Made by a program: the position numbers and the translations under genes
In this document: positions 28,367 to 42,166 of the stretch, one piece after another
Numbering within the stretch: the stretch's first letter is position 1
How the letters are laid out: every line of letters begins with the position of its first letter
Notes under the pieces: model-generated
What the model was told of the DNA's origin: nothing
The model's database searches: none
The model's input: the letters and a program-made list of their open reading frames with translations, nothing else
Source of the DNA: Chrysomallon squamiferum
Lineage: Eukaryota; Mollusca; Gastropoda; Neomphalida; Peltospiridae
NCBI GenBank assembly: GCA_012295275.1
Contig: CM022673.1
Coordinates: 27,854,761-27,918,760, forward strand
DNA length: 64,000 nt
Direction of reading: 5' to 3'

Positions 28367-31300
28367 GGAGAGAGAGATTATGCAACTCTTCTTTGATTAG
28401 ATTGTTGTTCTTTTTTCATCTTTCTTCCATGTTGTTAAACATTTATTCATTCATGATTTATATTTGTGTGTGTATGGAAATATTGATGGATATACTGATA
28501 GATATATAAAGATTTGAAATGATTATATTTTGTTGAAAATGGTTTATTCTGTTCTACCTACAGGTTCAAATTGTGGCACTGGATGAGGAAACCTCAGATT
28601 TTGGTGCTAAAAGTACATTTGACCATCCTTACCCCACCACAAAGATTATGTGGATTCCTGACACAGTATGAAAATGTCATTGCTCTCTTGCCCCCCAAAA
28701 AAACAAAATTGTGTGATTCTCAGCTATCAAAAGAATAAAACTTTTTTTTTTTTTCAATTTTAATTTAATTAAATTTCTTTTTATTTTAGGTTTTTTAGAT
28801 TTAAATTAAATAATATTTGATTGAAATTGTGAAATAAATTTTTTTACTGAATCTTATATATTATCATTTGAAATTTAAAAACAAATTATTTATATTTATT
28901 GTCATTGGACAATTGGTAATTATTTTTTAAAAAATTTGAGAATTCTGGACTTTTATTATTCATTTGTTTTTAAATTTATTTATTCATTTGTTTTTAAATT
29001 TATTTATTCATTCATCGTTTATTTTTTATTTGATAAATCAGAGTAGTAATTTCTGTTTGTTTACAGAAAGGAGTATTTCCAGATTTACTGGCGACAAGTG
29101 GAGATTATTTACGAGTGTGGCGAGTTGGAGATGCAGAGACTCGACTAGAATGTCTGCTTAACAATGTAAGTGACTTACAACCCGTAACACTTTAATATTC
29201 CTTTTAGAAATTTACAGAATTCGTAGCATTTATTTCATACCCTGTTTTCAATTTCATTTCACAGAATAAAAACAGTGACTTTTGTGCACCCCTGACATCT
29301 TTTGACTGGAACGAGGTAGATCCCAACTTGCTTGGAACATCAAGTATTGATACAACCTGCACAATATGGGGCCTTGAGGTAATAAATGTCTTTTATGGAT
29401 CTTTTAAACAGAACTGGAATGTCTGATTTATTTTTATTTATTTTTTTTAAACACATTTTTTTTATGAGTTTAGTTTGTAATAATTGAATATAATGTTTTC
29501 TGTTGCAACGGTGGAATAGGATACAAAAGTTAGGAGTTTGCTTTTCAAAATCAGTTTTGTTTAGTTTTGTGTTTTTATAATTTTTATTTTTATTTTATTG
29601 TTCCCTTCTTTTACAGTAGTTAGATTTTAGAAACACAATAATAATAAGCTATAAAAAGTAAACATAATAAAGCCTGGAAAAGAAAAAAGTGATATATATA
29701 TATATATACATACATACATACACACACACACACATACACACATTTTTGGAGAAAATGGTTAAATGAATAAAAATCTGCTAAGATTGTAGAAAACAGATTC
29801 AGTTTAATCTATGACAGAGACTGTTATCCTTTCTTAGTTTTGTGAATTTTTGACAGGACAGTCTCTGCATGTTATTGTTCTATTTTGTTTAGACTGGCCA
29901 GGTTCTGGGCAGAGTGAACATGGTGTCAGGTCATGTAAAGACACAGCTGATAGCTCACGACAAAGAAGTGTATGACATTGCTTTCAGCCGAGCCGGAGGG
30001 GGCAGGGATATGTTTGCTAGTGTTGGTGCGGATGTTTACTGTATCCGTTGTCACATTTTTGTTTCCTTAGTAATTTGAAAATTTGTGGGATTTGATTCAG
30101 AACAGTTGCAGGGATTTGTGGTTATTAAATATTTGGCAACTGCAGTTTGACATGTGAATTTTGTTAACAGTAATATCTGAATTTATTTAAAAAAAATTAA
30201 AAAAAATGTTCCTGTGTTGATTTTGTAAATGATATTTCATTGTTATAGTGATTATATTCCAAGGGTAATTTATAACTTAAAATGTGTGAGTAATTAAAAA
30301 TCTAGTCCATTATGACTTGACTACTTTAACATATGAACATGATTATTTTTAATATTTATGTGTGTGTGTGTGGGTGTGGGTGTGTATATATATGATAAAA
30401 ATAAGCTGAATAGCCATTATGTTTTGTCTGTTTTGTATATTCAAGGTGCTGATGGTTCAGTCAGAATGTTTGATCTACGTCACTTGGAACATTCGACAAT
30501 AATCTACGAAGATCCTCAGCATGTTCCACTGTTGAGACTCGCCTGGAACAAACAGGATCCAAATTATCTGACAACCATGGCAATGGATGCCTTAGAGGTT
30601 TGTGTCAATAGTCAGACATTTTATGGAATCTTTTTAATTTAAAATAACTGTTTATTCAGCTACTTTTCAGTTGACAAAACCATACAACATTTTGGTTTAC
30701 ACATTATCCGGCATATTAAAAGAACTGGTTGTGAGTGTTCAGTTATTAACATGTTTCTATGTGTTGGCTAATATTATACAACTTTTAATATTTACATGTA
30801 AAAAATATCAGGAAATACATAAAGAGGTAAATACCATTTGCAATCTTTTTCTAACACTATTTATACCTTCTTGGCCTCTCTCTTTGTCTCTGTACTTTAT
30901 CTTTGTACTAGATAACAAAACAGTAAGTAGAATTTCTGAAAATTTGTTCCTGTTTAATTTTGAATATTTTTGTTCCAGGTCATTATTTTAGATGTCAGAG
31001 TCCCATGCACTCCTGTAGCCAGGCTGAACAATCACAGAGCTTGTGTTAATGGAATTGCGTGGGCACCACATTCCAGCTGTCACATTTGTACAGCAGGTAG
31101 GTTTAAAACTTCTTAGATAATACAGCATAGTAAAACTTTACATATACCTGTAAGAGTAATTACATTTGCATTTGAGCAGGGAGACAAAATTCATTCTCTG
31201 AACGTTTGTTGAGGACATTTAGATGTTAAACGTGACTGTTTTTGATATATATAAATATATTCTTACACACACATATAAACACACAGTAAATGCATGTATC

Positions 31301-31567
31301 AAAATGTGTTTGTTGGGTATTATTTTTGTATTTTTTAAATTTGATCCTGTTGTTACATTGGTTGAAGTGTACAACGTAACTCTCTGTTTCTCAGCTGATG
31401 ATCACCAGGCTCTGATCTGGGACATCCAGCAGATGCCACGTGCCATCGAGGACCCCATTCTCGCCTACACCTCATCAGGAGAGATCAATCAGATCCAGTG
31501 GTCGTCCACGCAGCCCGACTGGATAGCGATATGCTACAACAACAGCCTGGAGATTCTCCGGGTGTGA
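28139..31567 (+). CDS. DCAF7: DDB1- and CUL4-associated factor 7 (WDR68)
   Basis: Eight exons: 28139-28294, 28564-28665, 29067-29165, 29265-29378, 29893-30025, 30446-30597, 30979-31096, 31395-31567. They encode 348 aa (human 342). From [15 protein letters not shown] onward, identity to the vertebrate protein is very high. Long exact stretches include [43 protein letters not shown]-like [30 protein letters not shown] and [15 protein letters not shown]. It is a WD40 beta-propeller scaffold that binds DYRK1A/DYRK1B and HIPK kinases and is a candidate CUL4-DDB1 receptor; cytoplasm and nucleus. Only the first ~11 residues ([11 protein letters not shown]) differ clearly. Exon 5 ends at AGTGTTG before gtgcgg; the next exon resupplies GT, keeping GADGSV. 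Long AT-rich 3' sequence follows. Confidence 0.98.
28327..28376. repeat. (GT)n then (GA)n microsatellite in DCAF7 intron 1
   Basis: About 13 GT units are followed directly by a short GA-rich run. Confidence 0.92.
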
Positions 31568-33517
31568 ACTCTCTAGTGTCGTAGCAGACCTGACCCTGCG
31601 AAAATATTTTTACGAATATCATCAAATGTGGTGCTGGAGGATTTAGACATCTGCAGTGAAAGTATCATCATTGCCAACCAGTTTAAAACGAATAAGTCTT
31701 ACTGTGTGCATTATTGGCAGTTGAAAAACAAAGCCTACTTTTACTGACTTGGTCGTTCACAAGTTGGTAATTTGATACCATTTCTTTGCCTGGGTAATCA
31801 ATTGATAGAAATAATGTTTTACTGTTGATAGACTGGTTAGTTTTACCTCCATAGTGTCCTTTACAGTGAGTTGCAGTGTTTCAGAGTGTTTGAATTCAGC
31901 GATAAAGACACTTGTTTGTGAAAACATCAAAGAAAATGTTTAACTGCGTAACTTGAACATCCTTTCATACCAGTTTTATAATAGATCTGAGACATGTACT
32001 AAAATGTAAATATAAAAACTATAAACTGTGTATCCAGGTATTTTTAAAGGTTTAAGTTTTTGAGGAATTCTCAGTAGTAAGAATTTTTGTATGTGAAAAC
32101 AAATTGGCAGTTAAGTGTTTGGTGTCTTCTAAGAAAATGACCTTTTATATATTTTGAAGAACTCAAAAGTTAAAGAATATTTACAAGAAAACCTCCTGCC
32201 ATACATTTCTGAATGAACAAGGAATATCTTCATCTTAAAATTAGTTTTCAAATTCATCTTGAATTGACACCAAAATAAGTTCAATATTTCAGCTTTTCTT
32301 TTTTTTTCATGTTAGTAACATCCTTTCATTTCATTTTCATGATTAATGAAAAGTTTCAGTTAGTTTTATTTTCTTTAGCTCCAGAATAGATGGAAATATT
32401 TGATTATAACAATATACATTTTACCATTAAATATCTTTTATCTTTATACAAAAATTACTAATGTCTGTCAATTTGGAAGTTGTATTTTGTTTTTAAAATA
32501 TGGTGTTTATCTGGATTATGTAATACACAAATTCACCAAAAATTCAGTATATGGAAAAATATTTTGATCACCAGATTTTAATCTTTGTTCCATGCTTAGT
32601 TTGGATTTTTCTCTTTTTTATTTATTATTCTTAAATTATTATTTTATCTCATTTGATTATCAGTTTGTAAATTTATTCTTTATCACATTATAGAAAGTTT
32701 AGTTCTTGGGGTTTTTCTTGTTTTTTCAACAATTCATTATATTTGGGTAATCATTTTCTTAATAGTCTTGTAAAAATATTGCCAAATTAGATATATCCTC
32801 CTTTTAGTGATTTGTGCATTTTTGCTGAAATTAGTTGTAGTAACATGAATAATAATATCACTAGTTTATTTTTTTATTTTACTTCTTTTTTATTTTCTTA
32901 TTTTTTTTAACTTTATTATATGTATCGAATATTTGGAACAAAAGGTATAGCTCAGTACTGGTATGTAATTTTCAGTGTACATTCTAAATGACAAGTATGA
33001 TTATTTCAGGATGCTATATGTGCATGAAACACGTTTAAATATATTGTATTAAATTTTTACTATATTTGGTTATCCAAAGACAAAATTAGGAAAAATTAGG
33101 GGTTTTGGAGTTTTCTTTTGGCAAATTGTGAAAATGTTCAAAACAGTAATTGACAACTACCTGTTTACTTATGTCGTCTGTTATACATAATTTCAATACA
33201 AAACATACTTCAAAAGTTATTTTCTTTTTACTAACATGTCTTAGTGAAAAAGTTTGGATTATCATGTAAGCATGAGTTGTTGTTTTTTTTAAATAAAATT
33301 TTTATATGGTTTCCACAGGTCCTTAAAACCCATAAAAGTCCAACATTTAAAATTGTCAAATTAAATATACTTAAATTTCAAGGTGATGTTCGAGTCATTT
33401 TCCTTGCACCAGTATTTCGCACCCTAGTGGTTTACTAGTATCAGTACAAGACCACACAACCATGATTATCACCAACTTACATCCAGCACTATGGTGTGTG
33501 TGTGTATATATATATAT

Positions 33518-33865
33518 CAGTGGTCTCCCTAGCATTTATGAAAGGGATGTCGAAAATCGGCACAACTGGTGCAAGTTAAACAAAGGGATGGTACAGAGAC
33601 TTTTCAGGTTACAAGAACTTTGAACAATGTTCAAATTACTTGATTGTCAAAAATACTCCTATAATAATTGCATCAGATGCATTAACTATTAACAAGTTTA
33701 TTTTACTAGCAATTAAACAAAATCAAAGTGTCTGTTTAATTTATTATACAAAACGAAGTTCAGCAAATTAATGGCTGGTGGATATTGCTGATGAATGGTG
33801 GGCAAACTCATAGTAAGCTGCAAGTAATCGTGAGCCTGCCATCTCTTACAGTATGCAGCGAGACC

Positions 33866-33869
<4 letters not shown>
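33518..33869. mobile_element. hAT-type MITE, 352 bp
   Basis: The left end is CAGTGGTCTCCCTAGC. The right end reads CAGAGGTCTCGCTGCA on the other strand, a 16-bp terminal inverted repeat with three or four mismatches. CAG..CTG ends are typical of hAT elements. The insert lies inside a TA dinucleotide run, so TATATATA on both sides is consistent with an 8-bp target duplication but cannot be distinguished from the run itself. No transposase frame fits, so it is non-autonomous. Confidence 0.75.
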
Positions 33870-33896
<27 letters not shown>

Positions 33897-35088
33897 CCAT
33901 CATACCATTCATTATTGACCATCAGAGGTCCATAGTATCATTTGGTACTGATCCTTAAAAGTTCTTAGAAAGTCCATAAATTTCTGATGAAGTCTTGTTT
34001 GGGAAAAGTGTTCATTTTCTGTTCAGTTTGTACTATTTTACAATTTAAAAAAACCAACATTGTATTAATTTTTTAAAAAATGAGGAGTATGCCTGTGAAA
34101 TCTGAACACTTTTGTAATACGTTTAAATTTAAAATTTTCTACGTATGAATAGTGATCCAAGTTTTACACAGACATGGAAGCACAGTTATATTTTCAGTTT
34201 GTTAACTTCATTTCAAACATTCATTTATAAGTAATGCGTGCAGTCATGATTCCTTTGCAATATATGTGTTGTTAAAATTCATAATGTAAATAGGCAAAAT
34301 GTGGAATTTATTTCGACGTCTAGCAAAATATTTGTTTTTCATCGGATTTTATTTACAGATCATTTACAATTAAATTTATATCAAGATAAATGATTTCAAA
34401 TCAGTAGCAAATACTGTCCCACTATTTTAACCACAACAATGATTAGTTGGGTTCAAGTTACAAAAATAAATGCATCGGTTATAAATGCCATTTTGTTTTC
34501 TTTTCACAAACAGTAATTATAATATTCTTGCCTGTTGATTTAGGATGCTATCTAATAAAAGAACCATTCTGTTTTCCATTTTTAAATGGAAATCTTTCAA
34601 TACCTGTATGTCATTTTCTTTGTCTGTAGAAAGAAAGAAAATTGGAACTTTTTCCCAAGTCAGCACTTTATTGATAATCACACACTGATGGGGTTTTAAC
34701 TTTTACTCTAACATTTCTATTATTAGCAGTAAGAAAGTTTTTTGCACTCCACCAAAACATCGTAATTAAATGCCAGATATCTTCACAAAACAACATCGCC
34801 GAATTTTACATAATGAAAAACTGTTCCAAAAGTTGAAGAGTTAATTATACACTCAAAGCATTACAGGTAAACCCAATGAAGAGAAAACAATATATTCATA
34901 TTTCCACATTGTGTTTATTAAATGCATATCATTTTCATTAATTATAGTCATTGTTCATGAAACATATTCACTGCATTAATTGCTTGAAAGGGATTTTGTG
35001 TTGTACTGTGAATATTTTTATACAAAATGCTTGTAATATAAAATGCATCATCATTAAATGTGTATAAAAAAAAAAAAAATGTTTTTGT

Positions 35089-35100
35089 TTTATTAATAAA
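35089..35100. terminator. Palindromic bidirectional polyadenylation signal candidate
   Basis: TTTATTAATAAA is its own reverse complement and holds AATAAA on each strand. It lies between two convergent genes: 3.5 kb past the DCAF7 stop and 458 bp past the MYG1 stop. A nearer minus-strand AATAAA for MYG1 lies at 35521-35526. Confidence 0.5.
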
Positions 35101-35520
35101 GAATAGAAATAATTTCCAAGACTCAACAATACAACATCACTTGGTTACACAAAGACCATGAAATACATCAAATCTTTTCATTTTTCATTAATTTATCTGC
35201 CATATTTTTGAGAGTTGCCCAAATTTTTTAAATCAATTAATTTGAAATTTCTCCAAATTACAAAGAACATTCACCAATTTCACAATCTGAATCTGTAAAT
35301 ATTTCCAGACTACATAATATTAAAATATTTTTCAGTTTTTTTAATTTCTTTTTCTTGAAGACATAATTTAAAAAAAAAAATATCTTAATTGCAGTCATTA
35401 TTTCAGATTTGTCAGCATACATAAATATTACTTCCAAATTACAGTATTTTTCAAAACAATTTACATCATTTAATGTATAAATGTCGGGCACTTATATATT
35501 CGCATTTACATTTTTAGAAA

Positions 35521-35526
35521 TTTATT
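35521..35526 (-). terminator. Candidate MYG1 polyadenylation signal
   Basis: TTTATT on the plus strand gives AATAAA on the minus strand 32 bases past the MYG1 stop, implying a very short 3' UTR if it is used. Confidence 0.5.
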
Positions 35527-35557
35527 TACTAAATCTTGTAAATGTCAACATTGATTA

Positions 35558-37116
35558 TCAGCTACCATTCTGAGCTTGTTGTTTTAGACATCTTCTCGCC
35601 ATTTCCAAAACACCTTCGTATGTCTTGTTCCCTCCAATAAATCCAGAGGAATGAACAAAAATACAGCCAGGAATTCCAGTCTTTTTAGAAAGTTCCTCAT
35701 CCCTCAATCCACGCCATTCGTCCAGCATAGAGAGTCTGAAACAACAAGTTGTTATTAAAAATAAACTTCACGTACAATAGTGTATATAAAATTAACAGAT
35801 TAGGGGAGTACGTTTATATAATACTAGCTAATAACAGCAGACTACATATAATTATATTTTCTTTTTAATTTTTTTAATTTTATATATATATATAAATATA
35901 TATATATATGAATATATATATAAATTGTAAAAAATGAATAAAATAAGTTAAGAACAAATTACTTATTATTTGTAAATACTGTTTTTGTTAAAAGAATCTT
36001 TTAAAAGATTAATTTCTGATAGATTTAGGTTATTAATGCTACTTTCCGACATAATTCATTCAAACAAAATAAATTACATTAAATAAATTCTTTTAGAATA
36101 TCCCTTTAAATTCTGAATAGAATACATAAATTTTAAAAGCTTCCTGACTAAAAGAAAATCTGAAGAAACCGTTGAAACAGAAGTTGGAGATAATTTAAAA
36201 AAAAAACGTTCACCTGTTTTCGAATGAACCCAGTCTCACAGGAACACACTGAATGCGCCAGGCACCATTTTTGTCTGAGAAGAGGACATACTTGATTGGT
36301 GGACTGATACCTTGCTCCTCCTCGATTGCAAACAGATGATCCTTCCACGGCACACCGCCATTGAACAGGCAGACTATTTCACCACTGGGATCGATCTGCA
36401 AAATAATGTTTAAAAAAAAAATGTAAAAGACATTTTTCTTAATGAGTACATTATTTAAATGTTGGTACATCTCAAAAAAATTGTTTTAGGATTTTTTGTA
36501 TGATGATCACTATGACGTGAAACCTGCTATGGTCCCATCACTGGTTATTATTCATAAAAGTTAGCAGCAAACAATATTTGTATGTGTGCCTTGGTATATA
36601 GAGACAGGAAAGTAAACCTTTGACATGCCAGTGTTGTTCTACTGGTATAGTACATATTACCTAATACAGTAATAATTCTGAATGATATTTTTTAAATTCT
36701 ACTTTGCAATTTAAAATCCTCTTTAATAAATGATTTGATGGTTTCTATGACATTAATTTGGAATTTTATAAGTTGTATAATTCCTCCCTGTCTGCAATGT
36801 CACTGAATTATTTTTATCTTTTTCAGTTTTTTAAGTTCAAATAAAAATATTAAATAGATCTCACCTCTTTTCTGCTTTCAATAGCTTTTAGTACAATATC
36901 TCTTGCAGGCAGCCACGATGCTTTGTAAAATTTAACTCTATCCTCAAATTCATCACCAACCATTTTCATTGCTTTGTGAAAACATTGCTTAAACAAAAAA
37001 CAAAACAAAAATGTTAATAATGGTAATCCTTTTTTTTAAATATTATTTTATTAAAATCCATTAACCAATACTTTAGTCCAGTTATTTATTACAATGAAAA
37101 GGAAATAAGATAAACA

Positions 37117-37155
<39 letters not shown>

Positions 37156-39464
37156 TTTATTAACAATGAGTTTTGAACCAGTAATTTCAGACATCTGTTT
37201 TAACCTGGGATTTTAATGGTAGAAGTTATTCATTTTTACGTATTTTATTTACATACTTCTATGTCAGTGTTAGTTTCATTCCAGTTGGGATTGAGATAGC
37301 TCACTCGTGTGCTCACAGTTGTGGAGATTCGATACCTGAAATATGTTTTTAAAAAAAACCTATATTCAAATTTCTTAAAGATTTTGCAAATAAAATTTAA
37401 GATTATTGTATTTCATTAACTGCAATTTTAAATATCTGAAAACTACAGTGGCAGAAATGCAACAACATCCTGATTTTCCTAACAGAGAAACACTATTTAC
37501 TTTTCTTATGACAAGCAGCAACAGTTATTAAGCATCAGCGTATTAATTCATTTTCAAACAAACGATTTGTTATTTTAATGACATCTCAGCTAATATTCTG
37601 AACATCTAAATCCTTATCATTTTGACATTATTGTTATCTAACATTAAAACAGTTATTAAAATTAGAATAAATATTAAATATGACTGAAAGATACACTATT
37701 TTACTGGACCTGATGTTATCTCTATGTTGAATTGGAAGCAGTGTGTTAATATTAAAACAGATAATGAAATAATATTATTAAAAGAAAAATATTTTAATGA
37801 TAACAAAGAGCAAAAAATCTTCAAGTCTTTTTTCTCTGATGCAAACACAATAACAGCCAAACATAATGTTTTTTATTTTGTTTTACCTATATTATTATAC
37901 ACTTTTTAAAACAGAAAACCTCACCTTGGGATTTCATCTGTTTGATGAATTCCATTATCAATGGCGTCTATTTCCTCCATAAAGTTTTCATACAGTTTGT
38001 CAAAGATCAAGTCAGTGGCAGGATCTGAATCTTTGAGTCCAAGAAGCTGCTGAATGACTCTGTGACCAAAATGAACGTAAATCAGACCAGCACTGCTCAG
38101 CTTTGTCGTCCACGGCTTTTTGGGTTTTAGACTGTTCACAGTTTCGCTGAATGTTCTAAAATTCAAAACAGATTTCTTAGTATTTGTAAATAAAGGAGAA
38201 ATTTTAAAAATTATTTTTTTATATTATTATTTATTGTGTCATTTTGATTAGCAAATGAATTCCATTAGAAAACTTGTGTAGTTATAATAATAGTATTATT
38301 TTCACTGAATGGTTAATAAGTATTAAGTATTTTGTGTACATGTCCATTTGTATTTTTTAATAAAGCAAAATGAATCTGAAAATTTGTATGTAGTATATAT
38401 TTAAAAAAAAGAAGTCTTGATGTTAATAAACATCAAATGTTTCTCTATATTTGTTTCTAGGAAAATTCTACCTTTGGTGATGATCAAATCTGTTCTTGCT
38501 TGGATCAAAAACTCCACCTACATCTACAACTATATCACAAGTTTCCAGAACCTTTTCATCTCTTGTTCTGTAAACAAAAATTTGTTTTTAATAAAATAAA
38601 CATTTGAAATGGATCAGTTCATCTTGTCTAGATGATTTTAACCTCTTTAGTATTTTAAACATTGCTTCAGTAGTCACAATATTTATTTTGACTGTGTCTG
38701 CAGAAACGACTATAAATATACCAAGTTGTAAAAACAATCTGTTGAAAACATCAGTAATTATTATTCATCTTGACAAACGGTTAATTCAACAAATCTAAAT
38801 ATTAACTAATAAAAAAAATGTGTTAGTTACATACAAAATGTTATAGAAAAGCTAGTGTAGGCCTAACACCAAATTAAGCATCAAATAAATTTTGTAAGCA
38901 TAAGAAAATGAGTTTCCTTGATGTCAGCAGATATCAGAAAGAACATTACGTTCATACTTACAAATTATTATAATCATGCAGTTAATAACTATTAATAACT
39001 AAAAACTATACATGATTATTACTGATTTCAGAAACAGTCAATATTTTGATGATGTTATATAACTAGCAAAAGATATTTCTTCTTTAATGTTGAAAATCTA
39101 GAAAAAATATATATATTTCTATTTTTAAAATCTAGAAAAAGATTTTTTAAATGTCCTACATCAAGGATGAAAAGTCAGCTGAAAAAAAGTGAATTGTATT
39201 TAATAATTTTTAGAGCTAAAGTATAGACAAATTTAGATGATTTGGGGCTTAGTTTGATAAATTAACCAAGAATCAATTGAACTTATTCATTTTTATTAAT
39301 CTAATGATTAGCAAAGTTATTACTAACCTAACTATCTCAGCATCTTTATACTGTGGTAATAATTTCAACATGTAACATGCCAACACCTCATCACAGTGAA
39401 AATTTCCATTGTGTGTTCCAATCTTCATCATGCAAGCTTTCTTTGAAGCAGGCTCTCCAGACAT
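35558..39464 (-). CDS. MYG1: MYG1 DHH-family 3'-5' RNA exonuclease
   Basis: Seven exons: 39464-39328, 38567-38472, 38155-37925, 37335-37257, 36987-36865, 36395-36214, 35735-35558. They encode 341 aa (human 376). Family motifs are [12 protein letters not shown] (15-26), the metal-binding DHHQR (74-78), [21 protein letters not shown] and [17 protein letters not shown]1 processes RNA in the nucleolus and in mitochondria. The annotated start gives [20 protein letters not shown], with no mitochondrial presequence. The same frame stays open for about 16 codons upstream and is rich in Phe, Ser, Lys, Arg and His, but it has no ATG, so a further 5' exon encoding a presequence is possible. All splice phases agree. 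Confidence 0.97.
37118..37151. repeat. Poly(T) tract in MYG1 intron
   Basis: About 32 consecutive T, read as poly(A) in MYG1 sense, between exons 4 and 5. Confidence 0.95.
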
Positions 39465-39549
39465 GTAGCAAAAATTATGGAATTTGAGAACAGACGTAAA
39501 TCTAGAAACATCAAAAATAAATCTTTAATAATATTAACTATCATGATAC

Positions 39550-39613
<64 letters not shown>
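39550..39613. repeat. (ATT)n microsatellite upstream of MYG1
   Basis: About 21 ATT units some 90 bp upstream of the MYG1 start, in its presumed promoter or 5' UTR. Confidence 0.96.
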
Positions 39614-39614
<1 letters not shown>

Positions 39615-40267
39615 ATTAAATTTAACCAGTTATTTAAACATAATTATTATGATAATAATAGTTGAAAATATTCATTATATCGCATGTTTATGGCTCATTA
39701 ATAACATGTCTTGTCTATTATGAACTGGTTAATCTAATCGTAGATCTTGATTAATCATTTAATCAAATTAACCAATTTAATGCCGTTCAAGTTTCAGTCT
39801 TAGTTCATTAATTAAGTTTAAAAGATTAGGAGTAGAACGATAATTAATTCAGTTTTATTCTGAATTATTTAACATCACTGTGTTGGACTATATATTTAAA
39901 GTGGATAAATAATAATGTTTAGTTAAGTATTAAAATCCACTAATGGATGCACACACTTGATATGTTGTCCAACTTTTGAAAACGCGGTAGAAATGAAAAG
40001 CATGCGCGCCGAATTCGATTGCCTCGGGTTTAGTCTCGATCATTTAATTTCAGTGTCTAGTGAACGAGACCAAAGTGTTTCTTATGTTTAAAAATATTCC
40101 TCCGATATGAATCAGCACCTTAATTAATATTTGTACTTCTTACTTTTTTTTCTTCTTCTTCTTTTAATATAATACTTGTAAAATATATGTCTTTTGTCAT
40201 CTTTGCTTACTGTAAATAGTATTGCTTCACGAAGAAGACCGCAAATGACTGACATTGTGTTTATTGG

Positions 40268-40268
<1 letters not shown>

Positions 40269-40328
<60 letters not shown>
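40269..40328. repeat. (GT)n microsatellite
   Basis: About 30 perfect GT units. Confidence 0.97.
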
Positions 40329-40333
<5 letters not shown>

Positions 40334-40887
40334 CGGCATTCCGTTCTACCAGAATAATCTTCTGCAACAAAAGGTAATTGAAAACGATAACGCAGTTACT
40401 ATTACGATGATGATGATAAAACTGTATGTATTTAGGAGCCGCTACATTTATATTTAGTTATCGCTAACAATAAACATCCTGATCCTTTGTGTAACATAAC
40501 GCGAGTATCTCTGTTATTCACCTGTTTTATTTTCATTTTAACTACATCCCGTACCTTACTGTGAGTGCACGTACTTCAGAAAAGTTGATTGTGTGAATCC
40601 GGATGTACGACCATCCCGTTTTAGATTAAGATAATGATCGCAGGATAAACATAGTCTACTATCTTACTCACTTTCTTATCTATGTACCTCAGTGATTCTA
40701 AGGTGAAACAGATAATCAAACTACATAGAAGAAAAGTATGTAAAAATATTTTTAGTTACAATAAAAATTTCAGGTATGTCAATGGCTACAAACTAAGCAA
40801 ATATGTGTAGATTTAAAATGATAGTTATATTAAGAATAATATGTGTTAATGTGTCATTCTAACGTAGTCCTATATTTTTGAAATACG

Positions 40888-40990
<103 letters not shown>

Positions 40991-41089
40991 TATGTATCTG
41001 TATGTATATTCATATATAAGTGTGTGTCTGCTTCTTGTTTTGGGGGTAATGAATGTATATATTGCTGCAGATGCTGTTCGACTAATATT

Positions 41090-41285
41090 GCTATTAATAC
41101 GACGATAACTACTGCTATTATTATTACTAAATTTATTATTACTTCTTTTATTACTAGTAGTACTGTTAGTATTACTACTGCTACTGCTACTACTACTACT
41201 ACTACTACTACTAATAATAATACCTTTACTATCGATTTTTCAACAAATACTATTAAAACATCTTCTAATAATAAAACTAATTTAC
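41090..41285. repeat. Degenerate trinucleotide region (ACT/ATT)
   Basis: ACT, ATT and AGT triplets with a perfect (ACT)n core at about 41180-41212. It reads as Thr/Ile-rich frames that I regard as artefacts. Confidence 0.85.
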
Positions 41286-41544
41286 TCTAGCACTACTGAA
41301 TATCGACCAGTAATTAATTACAAGCTATATTTATAGTTTATCCAGCGTGCCAGACATCAGAATGTCAGACGTTTCTAAAAGCAGAATATTACCTGCTGTT
41401 TTTGTTTACATTCTCTTTTATATGGCTTGAGACTTATCTTTAACATTTCAACACAGAAAGGAACGAAAGACAAAACTTTTATTTAACGACTCTTTGAACA
41501 CAGCTCTAACATAATGGTTAAGCACAATACAGATAAAATGTGTT

Positions 41545-41652
<108 letters not shown>

Positions 41653-42166
41653 CTGCCTCTGCTGTGCTTTAATTTAGAGGATTTGTTTTTATATGAAAAG
41701 ACAGCAAATTTTTGCAAAATGAATTTTTGTTTTGTTTTTAGTCTGTTAAAAATTGTTTAGCTGATGAATGACATAACCAACTGGTCCAATGAATAACTGA
41801 CTGAGTTGTTGCCTATTTCACATATTATGCAATAAAAATTATTCTCATGCTACAGGACATAGTCACTAAATATAAAATTGTTTTATTGTTTTGGACAGCT
41901 ATTTTACTGATATGGTTGGTTGGTTAGCTGATTGAATTTTTGTTTTATTTTGTTGATTGAGTTTATTCAATGGCTGACGGTTGATGGTTGATTATTGATT
42001 CGGTGAGTGGAAATTTACGGGTAGCTGGTTATGCAGTAATTTATTATTGACTAATACAACAGTTAGAAAAGATTTACCCGATTCCTTCGGTACTTTGTTT
42101 GTGTGTTTTCTTTAGATGGATCGCGATTGTTTTTTACTCTATTTGTTCGACGTGGTTTGGTCGTTG

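Larger units (their letters stand above)
31568..35557. other. Convergent intergenic region DCAF7/MYG1
   Basis: About 4 kb of AT-rich sequence, probably largely DCAF7 3' UTR, as there is no second gene. It holds AATAAA at 33292-33297, a hAT-type MITE at 33518-33869, and the palindromic TTTATTAATAAA at 35089-35100 that could serve both convergent transcripts. The exact DCAF7 3' end cannot be read from sequence alone. Confidence 0.6.
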
